Shown: positions 8,670 to 17,843 of the stretch, piece after piece
How the letters are laid out: the number at the start of each line of letters is the position of its first letter
Position numbering within the stretch: position 1 is the stretch's first letter
DNA from: Vogesella urethralis
Lineage (GTDB): Bacteria; Pseudomonadota; Gammaproteobacteria; Burkholderiales; Chromobacteriaceae
NCBI RefSeq assembly: GCF_007644045.2
Contig: NZ_VMDW02000136.1
Coordinates: 1 to 64,000 of the forward strand
Direction of reading: 5' to 3'
DNA length: 64,000 bases
Notes under the pieces: model-generated
The model's database searches: none
Told to the model about the DNA's origin: nothing
Seen by the model: the letters and a program-made list of their open reading frames with translations, nothing else
Translations under genes and position numbers: made by a program

Positions 8670-9128
8670 ATGCATTGCGACATCACCATCCAGACCGCGC
8701 CGTTTGACCTGGGCGCCGAAGAGGCGGCGCTGCGTGCGCAAGCCGGCGACGCCGGCGCGCTGGTGGCGTTCCAGGGCATGGTGCGCGGCCACGACGCCGC
8801 CATCCCGCTGACGGCGCTGTTCCTGGAGCACTACCCGGGCGTGACCGAAGCCGAAATCCGCCGCATTGCCGAGGACGCCGCCGCACGTTGGCCGCTGACG
8901 GCGGTACGGGTCATTCACCGCGTGGGCAGCCTGGCGCCAGGCGAGGGCATCGTGCTAGTGCTGGTGGCGTCCGGCCACCGCGCGGCGGCGTTCGCCGGCG
9001 CGGCCTTCCTGATGGACTACCTGAAAACCGAAGCGCCGTTCTGGAAGCGCGAACACTTTGCCGACGGCAGCCAGCGCTGGGTGGACGCCAAGGCCAGCGA
9101 CGGCGACGCCGCCGCGCGCTGGGCCTGA
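8670..9128 (+). CDS. moaE: Molybdopterin synthase large subunit MoaE
   Basis: This 152-residue catalytic subunit converts cPMP to molybdopterin with sulfur from MoaD. Visible family motifs are FQGMVRG, LFLEHYPGVTEAEI, HRVGSLAPGE and DYLKTEAPFWKRE, which holds the catalytic lysines. The length is normal. It follows moaD directly and ends the mobB-moaDE unit; a gap of about 365 bp separates it from narK1. Confidence 0.96.
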   Translation: MHCDITIQTAPFDLGAEEAALRAQAGDAGALVAFQGMVRGHDAAIPLTALFLEHYPGVTEAEIRRIAEDAAARWPLTAVRVIHRVGSLAPGEGIVLVLVASGHRAAAFAGAAFLMDYLKTEAPFWKREHFADGSQRWVDAKASDGDAAARWA

Positions 9129-9493
9129 GCCACAGCTTGGGCACCACACCGTCGGTGTGACGCCCGAACGCTTCCCCTACCGCGAACCCTGCGCTGGCAC
9201 CTGGCCGGCAACGCATGCGGCCAACCGTGCCGCAGCCTGGCGGCCTTGGCCTGTGCCAGCGTTGCCCGGTACCCCCGCGTCATCACGCCCGGGCCAGCCT
9301 GGCACTGCACCGTTTGCGCGCTGATCACCGCACATCATTGCCCAATGCCCTAATCCTTCCGGCGTAGGCCGCACGCCGTTCGCTGCGTTGCCGGCTAGGC
9401 CATCGGCAGGGGCGGGCTTCCTCCTCCGGCCAATACCCGTACAAGTTGACGGGGCATAGCATGCCCCTGACTCTTCCGTACAGGTAACGCACC
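9129..9493. other. Intergenic region before narK1
   Basis: No gene is visible here. The stretch holds one GCGGCCAAC word (9217-9225) and a short palindrome, GGGGCAT-AGC-ATGCCCC (9451-9467), 27 bp before the narK1 start, which may be an operator or leader hairpin. I found no good TTGAT-N4-ATCAA box and no convincing NarL heptamer pair, so how narK1 is induced is not clear. Confidence 0.5.
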
Positions 9494-10729
9494 ATGTCTT
9501 CCCGCGCTTACAAGCAATACGCGGTGCTCGCCAGCAGCACCGTGGCCTTCACCGTCTGTTTCATGATCTGGATGATGTTTGCCGTGCTGGGCATTCCGAT
9601 CAAGCAGCAGCTGGGCCTGAGTGAAACCCAGTTCGGCATTCTGGCCGCCACGCCGGTATTGTCCGGCTCGCTGATCCGTGTGCCGCTGGGCATCTGGACC
9701 GACCGTTTCGGCGGCCGCATCGTGCTGTTCGTGCTGATGCTGGCCTGCGTGGTGCCCATCTACGCCATGCAGTTTGCTACCCAGTACTGGCACTTCCTGG
9801 CCATCGGGCTGTTTGTCGGCTTGGCGGGCGGGTCGTTCTCGGTGGGTACCCCGTACGTGGCGCGCTGGTTCCGCAAGGATCAGCAAGGCATGGCGATGGG
9901 CGTGTTCGGTGCCGGCAATGCCGGTTCGTCGCTGACCAAGCTGGTGGCGCCCGGCATCATCGCGGCGGCCGGCTGGCAGATGGTGCCTACCGTGTACGCG
10001 GCCATCATGCTGGTGACGGCCATCCTGTTCTGGGTGTTCTCGCACCACGACCCGCAGCACCTGGTGTCCAGCAACGTCAGCCTGGGCCAGCAACTGGCAC
10101 TGATGAAAAACCCGGCCGTGCTGCGTTACTGCCAGTACTACTCGGTGGTGTTCGGTGGCTACGTGGCGCTGGCGCTGTGGATGACCAAGTACTACGTGGC
10201 CGAGTACGGCTTTGACATCAAGCACGCGGCGTTTCTGGCGGCCTGCTTCTCGCTGCCGGGGGGCGTGCTGCGCGCGCTGGGCGGCTGGCTGTCCGACCGT
10301 TACGGCGCCTACAAGGTCACCTGGGGGGTGATGTGGGCGTGCTGGGTGGCGTTCTTCATCCTGTCCTACCCGCAAACCCACTTCATCATCCAGACCGTCA
10401 ACGGCCCGCAGGGCTTTGATATCGGCCTGAATGCCACCTGGTTCACATTGCTGCTGTTTGGCGTGGGGGTGGCGATGGCCATCGGCAAGGCGTCGGTATT
10501 CAAGTTCATTGCCGACGAATTCCCCGACAACATCGGCGCCGTGTCCGGCGTGGTGGGCCTGGCCGGCGGCCTGGGCGGCTTCCTGCTGCCCATCCTGTTC
10601 GGTCTGCTGGTGGACCTGACCGGCGTGCGCTCCAGCTCGTTCATGCTGTTGTACGGCACTGTCTGCGTCAGCCTGGTGTGGATGCACTTCTCGTTCAAGC
10701 CGGTGGCGCTGGCAGCCGCCAAGCGCTAG
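9494..10729 (+). CDS. narK1: Nitrate transporter, NarK1 type
   Basis: This 411-residue inner-membrane MFS protein has 12 predicted helices. Two Gly-rich nitrate signatures of the NarK/NasA family are visible: GLAGGSFSVGTPYVARWF near residue 115 and GVVGLAGGLGGFLLPILFG near residue 355. The length fits the shorter NarK1 group, thought to import nitrate with protons. narK2 follows after a 63-bp gap with a strong hairpin, and narGHJI lies beyond, so it supplies nitrate to the membrane reductase. Confidence 0.92.
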   Translation: MSSRAYKQYAVLASSTVAFTVCFMIWMMFAVLGIPIKQQLGLSETQFGILAATPVLSGSLIRVPLGIWTDRFGGRIVLFVLMLACVVPIYAMQFATQYWHFLAIGLFVGLAGGSFSVGTPYVARWFRKDQQGMAMGVFGAGNAGSSLTKLVAPGIIAAAGWQMVPTVYAAIMLVTAILFWVFSHHDPQHLVSSNVSLGQQLALMKNPAVLRYCQYYSVVFGGYVALALWMTKYYVAEYGFDIKHAAFLAACFSLPGGVLRALGGWLSDRYGAYKVTWGVMWACWVAFFILSYPQTHFIIQTVNGPQGFDIGLNATWFTLLLFGVGVAMAIGKASVFKFIADEFPDNIGAVSGVVGLAGGLGGFLLPILFGLLVDLTGVRSSSFMLLYGTVCVSLVWMHFSFKPVALAAAKR

Positions 10730-10756
10730 CGCGCCTGTTTTCTCGGTCAACATACC

Positions 10757-10776
10757 GGGGCGGCAGGGGCCGCCCC
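10757..10776 (+). other. Intercistronic hairpin narK1-narK2
   Basis: GGGGCGGC (10757-10764) and GCCGCCCC (10769-10776) form a perfect 8-bp stem with the loop AGGG, without a T-run. It may stabilise or separate the narK1 and narK2 parts of one transcript rather than terminate it. The narK2 ribosome binding site follows (AGGGAG). Confidence 0.5.
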
Positions 10777-10792
10777 GACAAGGGAGCGAATC

Positions 10793-12175
10793 ATGTCTGA
10801 ACACGTCCTTCATCGCTGGGAGCCGGAAAACCCGGCCTTCTGGCAACAACAAGGCAAGCCGGTGGCGCGCCGCAACCTGTGGCTGTCGATTCCGGCGCTG
10901 ACGCTGGCCTTCATCATCTGGCAGGTGTGGAGCGTGGCGGTGCTGAACATGCCGAATATCGGCTTCAACTACACGCAAAACCAGCTGTTCTGGCTGGCCG
11001 CGCTGCCCGCGCTGTCCGGCGCCACGCTGCGCATTTTCTACAGCTTCATGGTGCCGATTTTCGGTGGCCGCAAGTGGACCGCCATCTCCACCGCCAGCCT
11101 GCTGATCCCCGCCATCGGCATCGGCTTTGCGGTGCAGGATACCTCCACCAGCTACGTCACCATGCTGATCCTGGCGCTGCTGTGCGGTTTTGGCGGCGGT
11201 AACTTCAGCTCGTCGATGTCCAATATCAGCTTCTTTTTTCCCAAGGCTGAAAAAGGTACCGCGCTGGGCCTGAACGCCGGCCTGGGCAACCTGGGCGTGT
11301 CGGTGGTGCAGTTCGTGGTGCCCATCGTCATCACCATGGGCCTGTTCGGCAGCTTTGGCGGCGAGCCGCAAACCTGGGTAAAAGGCGCGGCCAGCAAGCA
11401 GATGTGGCTGCAGAACGCCGGTTTCGTGTGGGTGCCGTTCATCGTGCTGTCCACGCTGGCAGCCTGGTTCGGCATGAATGACATTGCCTCGGCCAAGGCG
11501 TCGTTTGCCGATCAGGCGGTGATCTTCAAGCGCAAGCACAACTGGCTGATGTGCTGGCTGTACATCGGCACCTTCGGTTCCTTCATCGGTTTCTCGGCCG
11601 GCTTCCCGCTGCTGGTCAAAGGCCAGTTCCCCGATATTGACCCCACCAAATACGTGTTCTTCGGCCCGCTGGTGGGCGCGCTGGCCCGCCCGATCGGCGG
11701 CTGGCTGGCCGACAAGATCGGCGGCGCCCGCGTCACGCAGGCGGTGTTCGTGCTGATGATTGCGGCGGTGTTTGCCGTGATCGGCTTCCTGCCGCATGGC
11801 GGCCAGGGCGGCAACTTCCAGGGCTTCTTTGCCATGTTCCTGTGCCTGTTTGCGCTGACCGGCATCGGTAACGGCTCCACCTTCATGCAGGTGCCGGCCA
11901 TCTTCCTGACGCTGCACAAGCGCATGGCAGGCCGCAGTGACGCAGCACAGAAACAAGCCGTGGCCGACGCCACCAAGGAAGCGGCGGCGGTGCTGGGCTT
12001 CTCCGGTGCCATCGGGGCCTACGGCGGTTTCTTCATCCCCAAAAGCTACGGCACGTCGATTGCGCTGACCGGTGGCGTGGAGGCCGCGCTGTACGCCTTC
12101 ATCGCCTTCTACCTGACCTGCGTGCTGGTGAACTGGTGGTTCTACGCCCGCAAAGGTGCGGAGATTCCGTGCTGA
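10793..12175 (+). CDS. narK2: Nitrate/nitrite transporter, NarK2 type
   Basis: This 460-residue inner-membrane MFS protein resembles NarK2-type nitrate/nitrite antiporters, which import nitrate while exporting toxic nitrite. Family signatures are GGGNFSSSMSNISFFFPKAEKG and ALTGIGNGSTFMQVPAIF. It has the extended N-terminus and central loop typical of this longer group, and ends with a terminator at 12221. With narK1 it forms a NarK1/NarK2 pair encoded as separate proteins, unlike the single fused NarK1-NarK2 of some paracocci. Confidence 0.93.
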   Translation: MSEHVLHRWEPENPAFWQQQGKPVARRNLWLSIPALTLAFIIWQVWSVAVLNMPNIGFNYTQNQLFWLAALPALSGATLRIFYSFMVPIFGGRKWTAISTASLLIPAIGIGFAVQDTSTSYVTMLILALLCGFGGGNFSSSMSNISFFFPKAEKGTALGLNAGLGNLGVSVVQFVVPIVITMGLFGSFGGEPQTWVKGAASKQMWLQNAGFVWVPFIVLSTLAAWFGMNDIASAKASFADQAVIFKRKHNWLMCWLYIGTFGSFIGFSAGFPLLVKGQFPDIDPTKYVFFGPLVGALARPIGGWLADKIGGARVTQAVFVLMIAAVFAVIGFLPHGGQGGNFQGFFAMFLCLFALTGIGNGSTFMQVPAIFLTLHKRMAGRSDAAQKQAVADATKEAAAVLGFSGAIGAYGGFFIPKSYGTSIALTGGVEAALYAFIAFYLTCVLVNWWFYARKGAEIPC

Positions 12176-12220
12176 GCTGAAACGTCTTCTCCAAGCGGTG
12201 CGACGCACTGCTTCGTCTTT

Positions 12221-12245
12221 GGCGCCCTCTGGGGCGCCTTTTTTC
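12221..12245 (+). terminator. Terminator after narK2
   Basis: GGCGCCC pairs with GGGCGCC around a very short loop (12221-12238) and is followed by TTTTTT. It separates narK1-narK2 from narGHJI. The rest of the gap to narG (to 12473) holds no gene I can support; it contains a GCGGCC..GGCCGC repeat at 12426-12447. Confidence 0.85.
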
Positions 12246-12425
12246 ATGTGGCGCCACTACGCCGCACGGTGGAGGGCGCGGCGGCGGTGCGGTGCGCCAC
12301 TACGCCTTTGGGAGTAGGGGCGGCTCCTCCCTCTGCCGCGCCGGTTTGCCACCAGTGGGGAATGGGACGCGCGCTGGCCGGCGCCTAAGCTTGGCAGCGT
12401 GAATCGGGGTATCCGCATACCGCTT

Positions 12426-12447
12426 GCGGCCAACCTAAGCAGGCCGC
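12426..12447. repeat. GCGGCC inverted pair before narG
   Basis: GCGGCCAACC is followed 10 bases later by GGCCGC. It is one of several intergenic copies of the GCGGCCAAC word that recurs through the window and is partly arranged as an inverted pair. Confidence 0.5.
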
Positions 12448-12473
12448 AGCGGCGGCAAACACACGGAGGCAAG

Positions 12474-15400
12474 ATGAGCCACTTTCTCGACAGACTCAAT
12501 TTCCTGGGCAAGGTGAAATCCACCTTTTCCGATGGCCACGGTGCGGTGGTACAAGAAGACCGCAAGTGGGAAGACGGTTACCGCCAGCGCTGGCAGCACG
12601 ACAAGATCGTGCGTTCCACCCACGGCGTGAACTGCACCGGCTCCTGCAGCTGGAAGGTATACGTAAAGAACGGGCTGATTACCTGGGAAACCCAGCAGAC
12701 CGACTACCCGCGCACGCGGCCGGACCTGCCCAACCACGAGCCGCGCGGCTGTCCGCGTGGCGCGTCCTACAGCTGGTATGTGTACTCGGCGCAGCGCGTG
12801 AAGTACCCGATGGTACGCGGCCGCCTGATGAAACTGTGGCGCGAGGCACGCCAGACCATGGGTGCCATCGAGGCCTGGCAGCACATCAGCCAGAACCCGG
12901 AAACCGCCAAGCAGTACAAGAGCAAGCGCGGCCAGGGCGGCTTTGTGCGTGCCAGCTGGCAGGAAGTGAACGAAATCATCGCCGCGGCCAACGCCTTCAC
13001 CATCAAGAACTACGGCCCGGACCGGGTCATCGGCTTCTCGCCGATTCCGGCGATGTCGATGGTGAGCTACGCCGCCGGCAGCCGTTACCTTAGCCTGATC
13101 GGCGGCGTGCCGCTGTCGTTCTACGACTGGTACTGCGACTTGCCGCCGGCCAGCCCGCAGATCTGGGGCGAACAGACCGACGTGGCCGAATCGGCCGACT
13201 GGTACAACAGTAACTACCTGATGGTGTGGGGTTCCAACATCCCGATGACGCGCACCCCGGACGCCCACTTCTATACCGAAGTGCGCTACAAGGGCACCAA
13301 AACGGTGGCGGTGTCGTCCGACTTTGGCGAAATGGCCAAGTTCGGCGATATCTGGCTGGCGCCGAAGCAGGGCACCGACGCCGCCCTGGCCATGGCCATG
13401 GGCCACGTCATCTTCAAGGAATTCCACCTCGACCAGCCGTCCGAGTACTTTACCGGCTACATCCGCCAGTACACCGACATGCCGATGCTGGTGACGCTGA
13501 AAGCCCAGGATGGCCGCTACGTGCCGGACTACTTCCTGCGCGCGTCCAACCTGGTGGACAACCTGGGCCAGGACAACAACCCGGAATGGAAAACCCTGGT
13601 GCTGGACGAGCTCAGCGGCGAGCTGGTGGCGCCCAATGGCTCGGTAGGCTTCCGTTGGGGCCAGAGCGGCAAGTGGAACCTGGAAGAAAAAGACGGTGCC
13701 GGCAACAGCCGCGACATCAAGGCGCGCCTGTCGCTGATCGACCAGCGTGACGACGTGGTGGCCGTGGGCTTCCCGTACTTCGGCAGCGAGCACGACGAGC
13801 TGCTGGACCGCAACGTGCCGGTGAAGCGCATTCGCCTGGCCGACGGCAGCGACGCGCTGGTGGCCACCGTATTCGACCTGATGGCGGCCAACTACGGTAT
13901 CGACCGCGGCCTGGGCGGCGGCAACGTGGCACGCGACTTCATGGACGACGTGCCGTACACCCCGGCCTGGCAGCAAAAGCACACCGGTGTGAAACCGGAG
14001 ATGGTGATCCAGGTAGCGCGCGAATTTGCCCGCAACGCCGACGAGACGCATGGCCGCTCGATGGTGATTGTCGGCGCCGCGCTGAACCACTGGTATCACA
14101 TGGACATGACCTACCGCGGCATCATCAACATGCTGATGATGTGCGGCTGTATCGGCCAGAGCGGCGGCGGCTGGTGCCACTACGTGGGCCAGGAAAAGCT
14201 GCGCCCGCAAACCGGCTGGGCACCGCTGGCCTTTGCCGCCGACTGGGTGCGCCCGTCGCGCCAGATGAACGGCACCAGCTTCTTCTACGCCCATACCAGC
14301 CAGTGGCGCCACGAAAAACTGGGGGTGGGCGAGATCCTGGCCCCGACCGCCGACGGCAAGATGGGCAATATGGCGCTGATTGACTACAACGCCAAGGCCG
14401 AGCGCATGGGCTGGCTGCCGTCTGCGCCGCAGCTCACCACCAACCCGCTGGACGTGGTGCGCGACGCCGAAGCCGCCGGGCAAGACCCGGTAGCCTACGC
14501 CGTGTCGCAGCTGAAATCCGGCCAACTGGACATGAGCTGTAACGACCCGGACAACCCGAAGAACTTCCCGCGCAATATGTTCGTGTGGCGTTCCAACATC
14601 CTGGGCAGCTCCGGCAAAGGCCACGAGTACTTCCTGAAATACCTGCTGGGCACCCAGAACGCGGTGATGAACGGCGAAGAAGGCTGCATCAAGCCCAGCG
14701 AGATCACCGTGCGCCCGGCGGCCGAGGGCAAGCTGGACCTGCTGGTGGTGCTGGACTTCCGCATGTCCACCACCTGCCTGTATGGCGATATCGTGCTGCC
14801 GACCGCCACCTGGTACGAGAAGGACGACCTCAACACCTCCGACATGCACCCGTTCATCCACCCGCTGTCGGAAGCGGTACAGCCCTTGTGGCAGGCGCGC
14901 AGCGACTGGGAAATCTACAAGGGTTTTGCCAAGGCGCTGTCGGAAGTGGGCGGCGACTACCTGGGTACCCGCAAGGACCTGGTGCTCACCCCGCTGATGC
15001 ATGACACTCCGGAAGAGTTGGGCCAGCCGTTCGACCCGCGCGACTGGAAAAAAGGCGAGTGCGAGCCGGTACCGGGCAAAACCATGCCCAAGATGACGGT
15101 GGTGGAACGCGACTACCGCAAGATCTACGACAAGTTCACCGCCATCGGCCCCTTACTGGAAAAAGTGGGCAACGGCGGCAAGGGTATCGCCTGGAAAACC
15201 GCGCACGAAGTGGACGTGCTGCGCGGCCTGAACAAGACGGTGCAAGGCGGCGTAGCCGACGGCCAGCCGCGTCTGGACAGCGCCATCGACGCGGCCGAGA
15301 TGATTCTGACCCTGGCCCCGGAAACCAACGGCCACGTGGCGGTAAAAGCCTGGGACGCGCTGTCCAAGGTAACCGGCCGTGACCACACCCACCTGGCCTT

Positions 15401-16160
15401 GCCGCGCGAACACGACAGCATCCGCTTCCGCGACGTACAGGCGCAGCCGCGCAAGATCATCAGCTCGCCGACCTGGTCCGGTCTGGAAAGTGAAGAGGTG
15501 AGCTACAACGCCGGCTACACCAACGTGCACGAGCTGATCCCGTGGCGCACGCTCACCGGCCGCCAGCAGTTCTACCAGGATCACCAGTGGATGCGCGCCT
15601 TTGGCGAAGGCCTGTGCGTGTACCGCCCGCACGTGGACCTGAAAACCACGGCCGCCATCCTGGGCAAGAAGCCCAATGGCAATAGCGAGATCGTGCTGAA
15701 CTGGATTACGCCGCACCAGAAGTGGGGCATCCACAGTACCTACTCCGACAACCTGCGCATGCTCACCCTCAGCCGTGGCGGCCCGCACGTGTGGATCTCC
15801 GAGATCGACGCCAGGAAGGCCGGCATCGTGGACAACGACTGGATCGAGGTATTCAACGTCAACGGCACGCTCACCGCCCGCGCCGTGGTGTCGCAGCGCG
15901 TGCCCGAGGGCATGAGCCTGATGTACCACGCCCAGGAAAAAATCGTGAACGTGCCCGGCGCCGAAACCAGCGGCAAGCGCGGCGGCATCCACAACTCGGT
16001 GACACGTACCGTGACCAAGCCCACGCACATGATCGGCGGTTACGCACAGCTGGCCTGGGGCTTCAACTACTACGGCACCGTGGGCGCCAACCGTGACGAG
16101 TTCGTGGTGGTACGCAAGATGAAGAACGTGGACTGGATGGATCGCCCGCTGGCGGACTGA
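12474..16160 (+). CDS. narG: Respiratory nitrate reductase alpha subunit NarG
   Basis: This 1228-residue catalytic subunit reduces nitrate to nitrite at a Mo-bis-MGD centre facing the cytoplasm. The FS0 [4Fe-4S] ligands are visible as His50, Cys54 and Cys58 (HGVNCTGSCSW) plus a Cys in RGCPRGASYSW. The Mo-ligating Asp falls at residue 222 within YDWYCDLPPASPQIWGEQTD, the same number as in E. coli. I chose the ATG at 12474 because it follows an AGGAGGCAAG-like ribosome site and gives the usual N-terminus (SHFLDRL). narH follows after an unusual 126-bp spacer with a long hairpin. Confidence 0.98.
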   Translation: MSHFLDRLNFLGKVKSTFSDGHGAVVQEDRKWEDGYRQRWQHDKIVRSTHGVNCTGSCSWKVYVKNGLITWETQQTDYPRTRPDLPNHEPRGCPRGASYSWYVYSAQRVKYPMVRGRLMKLWREARQTMGAIEAWQHISQNPETAKQYKSKRGQGGFVRASWQEVNEIIAAANAFTIKNYGPDRVIGFSPIPAMSMVSYAAGSRYLSLIGGVPLSFYDWYCDLPPASPQIWGEQTDVAESADWYNSNYLMVWGSNIPMTRTPDAHFYTEVRYKGTKTVAVSSDFGEMAKFGDIWLAPKQGTDAALAMAMGHVIFKEFHLDQPSEYFTGYIRQYTDMPMLVTLKAQDGRYVPDYFLRASNLVDNLGQDNNPEWKTLVLDELSGELVAPNGSVGFRWGQSGKWNLEEKDGAGNSRDIKARLSLIDQRDDVVAVGFPYFGSEHDELLDRNVPVKRIRLADGSDALVATVFDLMAANYGIDRGLGGGNVARDFMDDVPYTPAWQQKHTGVKPEMVIQVAREFARNADETHGRSMVIVGAALNHWYHMDMTYRGIINMLMMCGCIGQSGGGWCHYVGQEKLRPQTGWAPLAFAADWVRPSRQMNGTSFFYAHTSQWRHEKLGVGEILAPTADGKMGNMALIDYNAKAERMGWLPSAPQLTTNPLDVVRDAEAAGQDPVAYAVSQLKSGQLDMSCNDPDNPKNFPRNMFVWRSNILGSSGKGHEYFLKYLLGTQNAVMNGEEGCIKPSEITVRPAAEGKLDLLVVLDFRMSTTCLYGDIVLPTATWYEKDDLNTSDMHPFIHPLSEAVQPLWQARSDWEIYKGFAKALSEVGGDYLGTRKDLVLTPLMHDTPEELGQPFDPRDWKKGECEPVPGKTMPKMTVVERDYRKIYDKFTAIGPLLEKVGNGGKGIAWKTAHEVDVLRGLNKTVQGGVADGQPRLDSAIDAAEMILTLAPETNGHVAVKAWDALSKVTGRDHTHLALPREHDSIRFRDVQAQPRKIISSPTWSGLESEEVSYNAGYTNVHELIPWRTLTGRQQFYQDHQWMRAFGEGLCVYRPHVDLKTTAAILGKKPNGNSEIVLNWITPHQKWGIHSTYSDNLRMLTLSRGGPHVWISEIDARKAGIVDNDWIEVFNVNGTLTARAVVSQRVPEGMSLMYHAQEKIVNVPGAETSGKRGGIHNSVTRTVTKPTHMIGGYAQLAWGFNYYGTVGANRDEFVVVRKMKNVDWMDRPLAD

Positions 16161-16169
16161 TCTTTTTAA

Positions 16170-16266
16170 CCACGAAACCCACGAAACAACACGGACAGTA
16201 GCCGTTGGTGCCTGTAGCGGGTTCGGCGGCAAACAAAGCTTTTCGTGTCTTTCGTGGGGTTCGTGG
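16170..16266 (+). repeat. Long imperfect hairpin between narG and narH
   Basis: The arms 16170-16193 (CCACGAAACCCACGAAAC...) and 16244-16266 (CGTGTCTTTCGTGGGGTTCGTGG) pair over about 23 positions with two mismatches and one bulge, closing a loop of about 50 nt. Within each arm a CACGAAA unit is repeated. It resembles the dispersed CACGAAA/TTTCGTG repeats seen in many proteobacteria (from memory). It lies inside the narGHJI operon and ends 20 bp before the narH start, so it could affect mRNA processing or the NarG:NarH ratio. Confidence 0.75.
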
Positions 16267-16286
16267 CAAGAAAAAAGGAGCATTAC

Positions 16287-17843
16287 ATGAAAATTCGTGC
16301 CCAAATCGGTATGGTGCTCAACCTCGACAAGTGCATCGGTTGCCATACCTGTTCGGTAACCTGCAAAAACGTGTGGACCAGCCGTGACGGTATTGAATAC
16401 GCCTGGTTCAACAACGTGGAAACCAAGCCCGGCGTCGGCTACCCCAAGGACTGGGAAAACCAGGACAAGTGGCAGGGCGGCTGGGTGCGCAAGGCCAATG
16501 GCAAGCTGGAGCCGCGTCAGGGCGGCCGGCTGAAGATTCTGGCCAACATCTTTGCCAACCCCAACCTGCCGGCCATCGACGAGTACTACGAGCCGTTCAC
16601 CTACGACTACGAGCACTTGCAGAACGCGCCGGAAATGATCACGCCGCCCACCGCGCGCCCGGTGTCGGTGCTGACCGGCAAGAAGATGGACAAGATCGAA
16701 TGGGGCCCGAACTGGGAAGACGACCTGGGCGGCGAATTCAGCAAGCGCAGCAAGGACGCCTTGTTCGACGGCATCCAGAAAGAAATGTACTCGGCCTTCG
16801 AGAACACTTTCATGATGTACCTGCCGCGCCTGTGCGAGCACTGCCTGAACCCGGCCTGCGTGGCCAGCTGCCCGTCCGGCTCCATCTACAAGCGTGAAGA
16901 CGACGGCATCGTGCTGATCGACCAGGACAAGTGCCGTGGTTGGCGCATGTGCGTGTCCGGCTGCCCGTACAAGAAGATTTACTACAACTGGACCACCGGC
17001 AAGGCCGAGAAGTGCATCTTCTGCTACCCGCGCATCGAGGCCGGCCAGCCTACGGTGTGCTCGGAAACCTGCGTTGGCCGCATCCGCTACCTGGGTGTGC
17101 TGCTGTACGACGCCGACAAGATCGAAGCTGCCGCCAGCGTGGAAGACCCGAAGAGCCTGTACGAGGCGCAACTGGGCGTGTTCCTGGACCCGCATTCCAG
17201 CACCGTGCAGGAAGAAGCCCGCAAGCAGGGCATTCCGGAAGCCTGGCTGATCGCCGCGCAGAAGTCGCCGGTATACAAGATGGCGATGGAGTGGAAAGTG
17301 GCGTTCCCGCTGCACCCGGAATACCGCACGTTGCCGATGGTGTGGTACATCCCGCCGCTGTCGCCGATCCAGAGCGCGATGGAAAACGGCCTGATCGGCG
17401 AAAACGGCATCATCCCCGACGTGAAAGACCTGCGCATCCCCATCCGTTACCTGGCCAACCTGTTGACCGCAGGCAAGGAAGAGCCGGTGGTGAAAGCGCT
17501 GGAAACCATGGTGGCCATGCGGCGCTACATGCGCGCCAAGAGCATCCGCAAGCAGGCCGACCCGGCCACGCTGAAGGGCACTCATCTGAAGCCGGCGCAA
17601 GTGGAAGAGATGTATCAGGTAATGGCGATTGCCAACTACGAAGACCGCTTCGTCATCCCGTCCAGCCACAAGGAAATGGTGGAAAACACCTTTGATGACA
17701 AGGCCAGCTGCGGTTTTACCTTTGGCAACGGCTGCTCTGGCGGCGTATCCGAGCCCAGCCTGTTCGGCAAGAAGAAGGCTTCGCCCATCGTGTTCCACGA
17801 CATGCGTCGCGACCGTAAAGCCAACGCCGGAGGCCAGTCATGA
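16287..17843 (+). CDS. narH: Respiratory nitrate reductase beta subunit NarH
   Basis: This 518-residue iron-sulfur subunit carries electrons from NarI to NarG. The first cluster motif has Cys16, Cys19, Cys22 and Cys26. Further motifs are CEHCLNPACVASC, CRGWRMCVSGC and CIFCYPRIEAGQPTVCSETC. The Trp in CRGW replaces one Cys, the usual sign of the [3Fe-4S] cluster, so all four clusters are present. I chose the ATG at 16287 with AAAAGGAG upstream. The stop overlaps the narJ start by four bases. Confidence 0.98.
   Translation: MKIRAQIGMVLNLDKCIGCHTCSVTCKNVWTSRDGIEYAWFNNVETKPGVGYPKDWENQDKWQGGWVRKANGKLEPRQGGRLKILANIFANPNLPAIDEYYEPFTYDYEHLQNAPEMITPPTARPVSVLTGKKMDKIEWGPNWEDDLGGEFSKRSKDALFDGIQKEMYSAFENTFMMYLPRLCEHCLNPACVASCPSGSIYKREDDGIVLIDQDKCRGWRMCVSGCPYKKIYYNWTTGKAEKCIFCYPRIEAGQPTVCSETCVGRIRYLGVLLYDADKIEAAASVEDPKSLYEAQLGVFLDPHSSTVQEEARKQGIPEAWLIAAQKSPVYKMAMEWKVAFPLHPEYRTLPMVWYIPPLSPIQSAMENGLIGENGIIPDVKDLRIPIRYLANLLTAGKEEPVVKALETMVAMRRYMRAKSIRKQADPATLKGTHLKPAQVEEMYQVMAIANYEDRFVIPSSHKEMVENTFDDKASCGFTFGNGCSGGVSEPSLFGKKKASPIVFHDMRRDRKANAGGQS

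Noticed and set aside
9395-12247. Very long open frame on the minus strand, opposite narK1 and narK2
   Set aside because: It is antisense to two clear transporters. High GC at third positions keeps the opposite frame open; its translation is His/Gln/Arg-rich and low in normal motifs.
12435-17798. Two long minus-strand open frames opposite narG and narH
   Set aside because: They are shadows of narG and narH with biased composition and no family motifs.
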